Translations under genes and position numbers: made by a program | NCBI GenBank assembly: GCA_025351035.1 | Contig: JANXWT010000081.1 | Coordinates: forward strand, 1 to 6,288 | DNA: 6,288 nt | From: Opitutia bacterium | Lineage (GTDB): Bacteria; Verrucomicrobiota; Verrucomicrobiia; Opitutales; Opitutaceae | Direction: 5' to 3' | Shown: positions 1-6,288 of the stretch, piece after piece | Position numbering within the stretch: position 1 is the stretch's first letter | Layout of the letters: the number at the start of each line of letters is the position of its first letter | Notes under the pieces: model-generated | What the model was told of the DNA's origin: nothing | The model's input: only the letters and a program-made list of their open reading frames with translations | Database searches by the model: none

Positions 1-222
1 GACCTCGCCCTCATCTGGGTCAACGACAGCGTGGCCCGCATGGAGAACCGCGCGCGCGATGCCCTTGCCGCAATGGGCACCGGCGAAGAACTGAAGATGC
101 AGCTCGGCCTCGCCCGCAAGCTCCTCCGCTGGACGCCGCTCAACACGATCGCGATGCGCCGCCGCATCGCCGCTCGTCTCGGAACGGTGGGCGCTTATCC
201 CGCGCTGATTGCGGCGAAATAG
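1..222 (+). CDS. C-terminal part of a probable FadE-type acyl-CoA dehydrogenase (5' end outside window)
   Basis: The frame is open from base 1 to a TAG at 220-222, giving the last 73 residues of a protein that begins upstream. The piece is helical and rich in Arg and Ala. Its segment TPLNTIAMRRRIAARL, preceded by a GEELKMQLGLARKLLRW stretch and followed by a GAYP-like tail, resembles from memory the C-terminal extension of long (about 590-residue) bacterial FadE acyl-CoA dehydrogenases, where a TPxNxIALRRKIA-type motif closes the protein. Such enzymes oxidise acyl-CoA to trans-2-enoyl-CoA and pass electrons to ETF. The catalytic part is not in the window, so the assignment rests on this tail and on the next gene downstream, another acyl-CoA dehydrogenase 79 bases away on the same strand. 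The in-frame ATG at 40 is an internal Met, not a start. It could still be an unrelated helical protein. Confidence 0.6.
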   Translation, partial: DLALIWVNDSVARMENRARDALAAMGTGEELKMQLGLARKLLRWTPLNTIAMRRRIAARLGTVGAYPALIAAK

Positions 223-301
223 GACGCGGCTTGCCTCGCAGCCAATCTCCCGGCAACTGATTGCCGGACGGACTGCCCGTCCTTTCAAGAATCTCCCCGC
301 C

Positions 302-1495
<1,194 letters not shown>

Positions 1496-1529
1496 GACTT
1501 TCCGAGCCTCGCGGCGCGGGTGCATTCCG

Positions 1530-1603
1530 GCAATGTCATCTATTATATGACAATGGCCCGGATGGGCGTCCCCGATGAATTGTCATATAATAGATGACAT
1601 TGC
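1530..1603. repeat. 74-nt AT-rich perfect inverted repeat (25-bp arms, 24-nt loop)
   Basis: The left arm (1530-1554, starting GCAATGTCATC) and right arm (1579-1603, ending GATGACATTGC) are exact reverse complements over 25 bases. They flank a 24-nt loop (1555-1578) that is about 75% G+C. The arms are only 28% G+C, in DNA that is otherwise about two-thirds G+C. Each arm is itself a partial dyad, TGTCAT-N7-ATGACA, so the hexamer occurs four times. The loop contains a small GCCC-GGAT-GGGC hairpin (1556-1567). The element lies 34 bases after the gcdH stop and 115 bases before the stop of the convergent gene. It could be a bidirectional transcription terminator or 3'-end RNA structure, a miniature transposable element with terminal repeats, or a paired operator. 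No U-tract follows either arm and I see no clear target duplication. Confidence 0.9.
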
Positions 1604-1718
1604 TGCCGGGACCGAGCCGGATCGTGTTGACCGCCACACGCGGGGAGCCTCCAGAAGGATCGTCAGCAACGGACACCATGAGACTGCGACGCGACACGCC
1701 AAGCCAGCACAAACCGGC

Positions 1719-3695
1719 TCACGGATTGACCGTGATGCGGAGCGAGTCGGATTTCCGGCCCTGATCGTCAAAGGCCGTGACGTGGAAATCGTAGGTGCGG
1801 CCGCGGGGCAAAATTACTTCGAGAAACCAGATCTGGTCGCCCTGGCGCTTGCTGACGAACTTGACCTCTTCGAGCGGCGTGTTCGCACCCTCGTATCGGC
1901 AGGTGCCCTCGACGGATTGCACGACGCCGTCGGCGAGCACGGCAACCTCGACGACAATCCGGTAGCGGTGCTGGCCGTAGGGCTCGGCGCGACTCGCGAG
2001 ATGGTAAATGGCGGGCACGCCGGGCGTGCGGTTGGCCACGAGGTTCTTAATCGTCGTGACCGTGGTGCTGGCCTGCGTGGGCGTCTTGGTCTTAATCGGC
2101 GGCGGCACCAACGCGCCCGGGGGATTCGCCAGCGAGTCGTTGAGCACGACGTTGTAGCCGGTGGCGAACACCGGCGTGTAGCCAAGCAGGTCAGTCCGGC
2201 CGTCGCCGTCGAAATCCGCGGCGAGAAACGCGCGCTGCTCCGGGAAATCGCCGTGGCCCAGACGTGGCCACACGGGATTGCGTCCGAAACGGCGGTAGTC
2301 CGCACCCAAGTAAACGCGCAGGCCGTTGCGGCCGGCAATGCCGATGTCTGGCCGCCCGTCGGCGTTGAAATCGCCGGTGACGATCGACGCCGTGCCCAAA
2401 CCCACACCGTATTCGCTGCCGATAAGTTCCCACGGATCCTCCCAGCCCGCGCGGCCCGCCGCGCCGTAGACGACCCGGATGCGTTCGCCGCGGTCCACTT
2501 CACTGTCGGTCATGACGAGGTCGCAGCGGCCATCGCGATCGAGGTCGACCGCGAGGAGATCGCGCGCGAAATCGTCCTTGCCGCCGATGGGCCAGAGGAA
2601 GGGCTTCGTCGCGCCGCGCTGGTTGAAATACATCCACGCGCCCGTCGAGCGGCCGGAGCTCTCGGTGGAAATCGCGAGGTCGGTGAACTTGTCGCCGTCG
2701 AAATCCCCGGCGACGAGGCAGACGATGCGGTCGAACTTCACCTCATAGGGCGCGCCGGCCGCCGTGACGCCCGAGCGGGCGACGCCGAGCAGACGGAAGG
2801 TGTTTTCGCCCTCGATCACGGCGACACCCATCGGCAGCGAGCCGGAGAAGAAACGCCCGACGGCCGGACTCCGCAGCGGCAGCTTGGCGTGGTAGGCGGC
2901 GAGCGAGGGCACGAAGCTGCCGTCGCCCGAGCCAAACCAGACCTGCGCGATCGGGCCGCCGGTAACGACGAGATCTGTCTCACCGTCGCCGTTGAAATCG
3001 CCGCTCTGGATGAATTCGGCTGGAAATTTTTCCAACGCCGCGAGGTCAAGCTGCCCGCTGCGCGCGAAACCGCCGGCGCCGTCGGTGCGATAAAGCATGA
3101 CGCCGTCTTCCAGCGCCGCGAAGCCGCGGCACCGGCCGGCCGCCGCGAAAAGCAGCACGGCCTGCAGCGGCGCTTTGGCGGTGGCGATGCCCGCCGTCGG
3201 GCCGAACTTGAATTTTGGCGCGGCGAGCACGGCCGTGTTGAAACGCACCGCCTCGTTGTCCTTCGTGCGCGGCAATTGCTCAAGCCATGCCTCGACGAGG
3301 TCGGCGCCAGGAATCTGGCGCGGCAGGTCGAGTGTGCGCGGGAGCGGATCAGGCAACGGCGTGGCGGCTTGGGCAATTTCCACCGGCCCGGCGGCGTTGG
3401 GGCCGGCGGTGGCGGCATCTTCGGATTTCCGCGTGCTGCGGATGCGGCCGAGCTCGATCCACTCGTCGAATTTTTCGTCCGTGCCCTCGTAGGCGACGAA
3501 ACAGCGCGCAGGTTCGACCTTCACGATGATCGCGCGGTGACCCGCGCCGGCCTTGTCGACGAGGATGCGCATGCCGGGTTCCGGTTTCCATTCATCGGCC
3601 GAAGCCCTGCGGGGTGCGAACACCGCAACTAGCGCCACGGCCCAACATATTCCTATGCCAATCGAAAATGAGCGGAGAGCCGGCAGCAAGGTCAT
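1719..3695 (-). CDS. Exported FG-GAP/VCBS propeller protein with N-terminal Tudor-like module
   Basis: A 658-residue protein. Residues 1-33 are a Sec signal peptide: hydrophobic segment about 10-27, likely cleavage after ASA at 31-33. Residues about 38-87 (GMRILVDKAG..., then YEGTDEKFDEWIELGRIR) look like a Tudor/chromo-barrel module: a short beta barrel ending in a YEG-x-D-x-x-x-DEW-x-x-x-x-RIR signature. After a Pro/Ala linker, residues about 180-510 form FG-GAP/VCBS repeats. Five have a Ca-binding loop of DxDxDGxxD type, at 233-241, 331-339, 384-392, 442-450 and 494-502. Two degenerate copies appear near 187 and 281, so a seven-bladed beta propeller is likely. Residues about 560-658 form a beta-rich C-terminal domain of fibronectin/Ig style. 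Such proteins usually sit in the periplasm or outer envelope and bind ligands or proteins; no catalytic residues are evident. The ATG at 3695 is chosen because it gives the signal peptide; no strong ribosome site precedes it. The gene appears monocistronic. Confidence 0.85.
   Translation of the reverse strand: MTLLPALRSFSIGIGICWAVALVAVFAPRRASADEWKPEPGMRILVDKAGAGHRAIIVKVEPARCFVAYEGTDEKFDEWIELGRIRSTRKSEDAATAGPNAAGPVEIAQAATPLPDPLPRTLDLPRQIPGADLVEAWLEQLPRTKDNEAVRFNTAVLAAPKFKFGPTAGIATAKAPLQAVLLFAAAGRCRGFAALEDGVMLYRTDGAGGFARSGQLDLAALEKFPAEFIQSGDFNGDGETDLVVTGGPIAQVWFGSGDGSFVPSLAAYHAKLPLRSPAVGRFFSGSLPMGVAVIEGENTFRLLGVARSGVTAAGAPYEVKFDRIVCLVAGDFDGDKFTDLAISTESSGRSTGAWMYFNQRGATKPFLWPIGGKDDFARDLLAVDLDRDGRCDLVMTDSEVDRGERIRVVYGAAGRAGWEDPWELIGSEYGVGLGTASIVTGDFNADGRPDIGIAGRNGLRVYLGADYRRFGRNPVWPRLGHGDFPEQRAFLAADFDGDGRTDLLGYTPVFATGYNVVLNDSLANPPGALVPPPIKTKTPTQASTTVTTIKNLVANRTPGVPAIYHLASRAEPYGQHRYRIVVEVAVLADGVVQSVEGTCRYEGANTPLEEVKFVSKRQGDQIWFLEVILPRGRTYDFHVTAFDDQGRKSDSLRITVNP
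2190..2999 (-). repeat. FG-GAP/VCBS calcium-loop repeats within the exported propeller gene
   Basis: Five copies of the D-F/L-D/N-x-D-x-x-x-D loop are encoded at 2973-2999, 2679-2705, 2520-2546, 2346-2372 and 2190-2216. They are visible on the plus strand as repeated GTCGCCGTCGAAATC-like words. Spacing is 98, 53, 58 and 52 residues; the 98-residue gap hides one degenerate blade (RFFSGSLPMGVAV, residues 281-293). Confidence 0.85.
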
Positions 3696-3795
3696 GCGCG
3701 TTCAGTTTGCCAACCCGCGCGGCCCTGACAACCAAATCTAGCGCGAATCCAGGCGGTGCCTCTCGGCAGCCTCCTCTGGCGTGACCGGCTGATTT

Positions 3796-3848
3796 GGGGT
3801 CAGGGCTGGCGCGGCTCGAAAGGCCGCGGTCGACCCCTGTCGATTTTT
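3796..3848 (+). promoter_or_regulatory. Nested dyad followed by a T-run in the cyclase leader
   Basis: An outer GGGGTC (3796-3801)/GACCCC (3832-3837) pair encloses a perfect CGCGGC (3810-3815)/GCCGCG (3823-3828) stem with loop TCGAAAG. TTTTT follows at 3844-3848. The arrangement resembles an intrinsic terminator or attenuator reading rightward into the cyclase gene, about 90 bases before its likely ATG. The outer stem is short and its spacer long, so this may be chance in GC-rich DNA. No convincing -35/-10 promoter was found in the divergent region 3696-3936. Confidence 0.25.
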
Positions 3849-3936
3849 GGCCGTCCATTGGTTTTCGTCGGACCGCATTCACCCGCCTCGTATCCCGCTT
3901 GCATCAACCCCAGTGGACGCTAACGTCGGCATCAAC

Positions 3937-5022
3937 ATGGCCGACTTCCCCAAGCCTGTTGATGAACGACCGCAATTGGTCCTCCCCAGCAAAGCACCTT
4001 TACGCGCTCACCTCGAAGAGCGCGAAAAGGTGTTCAAGCAGCGTGCCGATGAATTAGTAGCACTTGAGGAGCAGCTACAGGCAGAAAAGGAGCAGCTGGA
4101 GACCAAGCGTTGTGAACTGGAGGCAAAATCCCGGGCGCTGGTTGAGGGTGAATTGCTGCTAAAAAACCAGAAGCTCCTGTATCAAAAATCCTTCTCGCAA
4201 CTGATGGAGCAAAACGAGCTGGTCGCCCTGCGGGCGGAGCTGGAACAACAGCGTCAGGATATTCGCAATAAAGAATCTTTCCTTGCGCAGACCGAACAGC
4301 GCTTCAACGCCCAATTTGCCGCTCGTGATGAAGAACTGCGCAAGCGTGAAGCTTGGGTCTCCTCTGAGCATGAGATGGCCAAGGCCCATAACACTCGCCG
4401 CCTTCAAGTAATAGTATTCACGGATGTCGTGAGCTATTCGTCTCTCATGCAGACCGACGAGGCCTTGACGATCCAGAAGGTTAACGCCGATCTGCAGCGC
4501 TTGCAAATCGAAGGGAAAGCGCAAGGCGGGATGCTCATCAACACCATGGGGGATGGCATGCTGATGATATTCCCCAGCGCCATCCAAGCGGTCAAATTTT
4601 CGCTGTGGATGCAAAAATCCTTCAGTGAAAGCAGCGGCGGGAGCGGACTGCGGCATCGCTTTGGGATTCATATCGCGGATGTGGTCCTTTTGCCGGACGG
4701 AGGGATTGCCGGAGATGGAGTCAATATTGCTTCCAGGTTGGAATCAAATGCGCCGAATGGGGGAGTTTGCCTAAGTTCGATTGTCCATGCCTTGGTTAAA
4801 GGCAAACTGCCCCTGCCGCCGAGTTGTGCCGAGGAAATCCACCTTAAGAATATCGCCGAGCCAGTGTCCGTGTATAAATACACTCCAGAGGCCATTCTTT
4901 CCATGACGCAGACGCTCGGCTCCAATTTTTCCCGAGTTCCAATGACGAATGAAGAGCGGACCATGCCTCCATTTCCACTCGGCTCGACGACGGCGTCCGA
5001 GCGCGGCTCCGTTTCCGGGTAG
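3937..5022 (+). CDS. Class III adenylate/guanylate cyclase with N-terminal coiled coil and atypical substrate residues
   Basis: A 361-residue cytosolic protein with no signal peptide or membrane segment. Residues about 25-150 are a Glu/Gln/Leu/Arg-rich heptad region, probably a parallel coiled coil that dimerises the catalytic domains. Residues about 154-316 are a class III nucleotide cyclase homology domain, which makes cAMP or cGMP from ATP or GTP. Both metal-binding aspartates are present: Asp163 in FTDVVSY and Asp206 in MGDGM. The transition-state Asn263 and Arg267 are present in GVNIASRLE. The purine-specifying positions are not canonical: the usual Lys three residues before the GDG glycine is Asn202, and the usual Asp three before the GDGVN glycine is Gly256. 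Activity and substrate therefore cannot be assumed. The ATG at 3937 is preferred; GTG 3913 and TTG 3847 are in frame, and none has a good ribosome site. Its DNA is less GC-rich than the neighbours (42-58% in sampled 60-base lines), suggesting acquisition. The tail after about 320 is low complexity. Confidence 0.85.
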   Translation: MADFPKPVDERPQLVLPSKAPLRAHLEEREKVFKQRADELVALEEQLQAEKEQLETKRCELEAKSRALVEGELLLKNQKLLYQKSFSQLMEQNELVALRAELEQQRQDIRNKESFLAQTEQRFNAQFAARDEELRKREAWVSSEHEMAKAHNTRRLQVIVFTDVVSYSSLMQTDEALTIQKVNADLQRLQIEGKAQGGMLINTMGDGMLMIFPSAIQAVKFSLWMQKSFSESSGGSGLRHRFGIHIADVVLLPDGGIAGDGVNIASRLESNAPNGGVCLSSIVHALVKGKLPLPPSCAEEIHLKNIAEPVSVYKYTPEAILSMTQTLGSNFSRVPMTNEERTMPPFPLGSTTASERGSVSG

Positions 5023-5031
5023 CAAATGGGT

Positions 5032-5046
5032 GCCTGCCCGGCAGGC
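5032..5046. terminator. Short GC-rich dyad between convergent cyclase and MBL genes
   Basis: GCCTGCC and GGCAGGC (arms 5032-5038 and 5040-5046) are exact reverse complements around one base, ten bases after the cyclase stop codon. Only a weak ATTTCT follows, so this is at best a poor intrinsic terminator. Its position between two convergent 3' ends is the main support. Confidence 0.3.
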
Positions 5047-5082
5047 GGATTTCTGGCCCCACTCCTGTGCTGCCGCCACTTT

Positions 5083-5116
5083 CGGCTAGCCAGCCGGCTC
5101 CTCACGCTCCCGTGAG
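5083..5116. terminator. Cluster of small hairpins at the 3' end of the MBL gene
   Basis: CTCACG-CTCC-CGTGAG (5101-5116) is a perfect 6-bp hairpin that overlaps the stop codon of the minus-strand hydrolase gene. CGGCT-AGCC-AGCCG (5083-5096) follows directly in its transcript. There is no U-tract on the minus strand. These may be 3'-end structures of the convergent pair, or simply GC-rich chance. Confidence 0.3.
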
Positions 5117-6118
5117 TTCGTCGTAAGCGGCGCCGAGATTGCCGGGGAGGCGGCTCGTCTTGTCGTCGGCAAAGTAGTCGGGCCAGCCGGGCAGGTTGGT
5201 GAGCTTGATGATTTCGGCGCGGGACTGGCCGGCTTTGATCTGCTGGTCAGTGTGCTCGACAAGCGCGGTGAGGAAATCGCGGAAGACCAAGAGATCGGCC
5301 GGCGTGCCGGTGACGCCGAATTCTTTTTTGCCGTGGCCGTAGATGAAGATCGCGTCCGGCGGGTAGGTCCTGGTGATGTCCTCCAACGCTGCGATCCAGT
5401 GGCGGAGATTGCAGCCGCCGGGTCGGTCGGTGACCGGGTAGAGGCGGTTGAAGACCAGATCGCCGAGGTGCACGACGTTGGCGCGCTCGAAATAGACCGC
5501 GATGTCGCCGCCGGTGTGCGCCGGGCCGAAAAATTTCGCGGACATGACTTCGTCGCCGAGTTCCTTGTGCCAACTGTCGCCGAAAAGAAAATCGGGATAA
5601 GTCGGCGCCGACGGAGCCGGCGTCGGCGTGGCGGCGTGATTCTCGCGGTCGCGGCGCTCGAGGTCCTGCTTGGTGCGCTCGAACGCGGCAAGCTGGAGCG
5701 CGGGCACTTCTTTTTGCGCGGCGATCATCTTGGCCGCCGGGCGAAAGGTGCCGTTGCCGCCGGTGTGGTCGCCGTGGTGGTGCGTGTCGATAACGACATC
5801 GATCATGCGACCACCGCGCCCGGGCAGGCCGGCGAGGCAGATGGCGGCGGTCTCGGGAAACTGTGTGTCGATGATGGCGAGCGCGGCGGGGGACGAAAGC
5901 CAGCCGATGGTGCCGCCGCGGCCGGTGAAGACGCCGGTGTTGCGGCGCAGCGGGCGGAATTCCGTGACGGGTGGAGGCATCTGCACGGTCACGGTCGACT
6001 TGGCGGGAGCGGGGGCCGGCACGGCAATGGCGGGAGTTTGGCCAAAAGCAGCCGAGCGGGACAGCAGGCCGAGCGAAGCGGCTGCACCGGTGGAGAGGAG
6101 GAATTCGCGGCGATTCAT
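5102..6118 (-). CDS. Tat-exported metallo-beta-lactamase-fold hydrolase
   Basis: A 338-residue protein starting MNRREFLLSTGAAASLGLLS, a twin-arginine signal (Arg3-Arg4, Phe6-Leu7, then a hydrophobic stretch) with likely cleavage near AFG-Q at 26-27. It should fold in the cytoplasm and act in the periplasm. The mature part is a metallo-beta-lactamase fold with the full ligand set: THHHGDH (His113, His115, Asp117, His118), His201 in GPAHTGGD, Asp220 in HLGD and His262 in YGHGK. A dinuclear zinc or iron site is expected. The family covers beta-lactamases, glyoxalase II, lactonases, sulfatases and others, and nothing here fixes the substrate. A charged helical insert (about 133-172) with a Pro/Ala run separates the second and third ligand motifs. 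The ATG at 6118 is chosen because it places the Tat motif at the N-terminus; ATG 6136 and TTG 6253 are in frame but would extend it by 6 and 45 residues. No strong ribosome site is seen. The gene stands alone, convergent with the cyclase gene. Confidence 0.88.
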   Translation of the reverse strand: MNRREFLLSTGAAASLGLLSRSAAFGQTPAIAVPAPAPAKSTVTVQMPPPVTEFRPLRRNTGVFTGRGGTIGWLSSPAALAIIDTQFPETAAICLAGLPGRGGRMIDVVIDTHHHGDHTGGNGTFRPAAKMIAAQKEVPALQLAAFERTKQDLERRDRENHAATPTPAPSAPTYPDFLFGDSWHKELGDEVMSAKFFGPAHTGGDIAVYFERANVVHLGDLVFNRLYPVTDRPGGCNLRHWIAALEDITRTYPPDAIFIYGHGKKEFGVTGTPADLLVFRDFLTALVEHTDQQIKAGQSRAEIIKLTNLPGWPDYFADDKTSRLPGNLGAAYDELTGA

Positions 6119-6173
6119 GGTTCGGAAATTAGCCATCGCCGCCCCGGCCGCCAGCCCGAACCGGGAGATTCCC

Positions 6174-6180
6174 TGTAACC
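6174..6180 (+). promoter_or_regulatory. TGTAACC box resembling an ECF-sigma -35 element
   Basis: TGTAACC followed by TTTG in the region upstream of the hydrolase gene matches the GTAACC-type -35 of several ECF sigma-factor promoters. It points rightward, towards an ATG at 6220 and the window edge. A matching -10 is not obvious: 16 bases downstream is GTTT rather than CGTC or CGAA. So this is only a candidate. Confidence 0.3.
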
Positions 6181-6219
6181 TTTGCCCTCTCGGCGGGTTT
6201 CCCCTGACGCACACCGACC

Positions 6220-6288
6220 ATGACTGCGATCCATGCTTCTCTCCAACCTCCAAGATTTACGAGTTCACTCCGAGACTTCACCGGTTAG
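6220..6288 (+). CDS. Possible 22-residue reading frame, or 5' leader of a gene beyond the window
   Basis: ATG at 6220 opens a 22-codon frame that begins MTAIHASLQPPRF and ends with TAG on the last three bases of the window. A second frame from ATG 6233 is open to the edge. Either could be a leader peptide or the start of a gene to the right, 40-50 bases after the TGTAACC box. No ribosome site or family signature supports translation, and it may be non-coding. Confidence 0.15.
   Translation: MTAIHASLQPPRFTSSLRDFTG

Noticed and set aside
209..301. Upstream ATG (209) as the gcdH start
   Set aside because: It overlaps the preceding gene, and the 31 extra residues do not resemble GcdH. ATG 302 gives the family length and N-terminus.
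1580..1591. TTGTCA next to TATAAT in the right arm of the inverted repeat, as a promoter
   Set aside because: The two boxes are directly adjacent with no spacer, and no -35-like hexamer lies 17 bases before TATAAT. The same words appear in mirror image in the left arm because of the repeat.
1530..1603. The inverted repeat as a classical intrinsic terminator, CRISPR repeat or tRNA
   Set aside because: No U-tract follows either arm, there is only one unit with no spacer array, and no cloverleaf or CCA end can be drawn.
1575..3632. 685-codon plus-strand open frame opposite the propeller gene
   Set aside because: Arg/Ala/Gly/Glu-rich antisense frame without domains. The minus strand has a signal peptide and repeated VCBS motifs. 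Its apparent start even lies in the loop of the inverted repeat.
3592..3882. 96-codon minus-strand frame spanning the region upstream of the propeller gene
   Set aside because: It overlaps the start of the better supported gene in another frame and shows no motif or ribosome site.
5252..6178. 308-codon plus-strand open frame opposite the hydrolase gene
   Set aside because: Antisense shadow. The minus-strand frame carries a Tat signal and all the metallo-beta-lactamase ligands.

Overview
The window reads as chromosomal DNA from a high-GC bacterium. Two sampled 60-base lines of the flanking genes give about 67% and 70% G+C. A Verrucomicrobiota/Opitutaceae-like host is my guess from the gene style (FG-GAP/VCBS exported protein, Tat-exported metallo-hydrolase, very GC-rich codons, few Shine-Dalgarno sites). 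No rRNA or other phylogenetic marker is present to prove it.

Layout. (1) Positions 1-1495, plus strand: the 3' end of what looks like a long FadE-type acyl-CoA dehydrogenase, then a complete glutaryl-CoA dehydrogenase (gcdH). Together they suggest an acyl-CoA or amino-acid/aromatic catabolism segment. (2) Positions 1496-1718: a gap between convergent genes that holds a striking AT-rich element, a perfect 25-bp inverted repeat around a 24-nt GC-rich loop (1530-1603). (3) Positions 1719-3695, minus strand: a 658-residue exported protein with a signal peptide, a Tudor/chromo-barrel-like module, and a probable seven-bladed FG-GAP/VCBS propeller in which five blades keep the Ca-binding Asp motif, followed by a C-terminal beta domain. 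(4) Positions 3696-3936: a divergent intergenic region with nested dyads. (5) About 3937-5022, plus strand: a class III nucleotide cyclase with a long N-terminal coiled coil, in markedly lower-GC DNA than its neighbours. Its metal and transition-state residues are intact, but both purine-specifying residues are non-canonical (Asn and Gly). (6) Positions 5102-6118, minus strand: a Tat-exported metallo-beta-lactamase-fold hydrolase with all its metal ligands. (7) Positions 6119-6288: the upstream region, with a TGTAACC box resembling an ECF-sigma -35 element facing right, and short open frames at the window edge.

The genes are mostly in separate, alternating transcription units (+ + / - / + / -), so apart from the acyl-CoA dehydrogenase pair there is no evidence that they form one system. 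The items most worth a second look are the 74-nt AT-rich inverted repeat, the non-canonical cyclase in its low-GC patch, and the Tudor-like module fused to an exported propeller.
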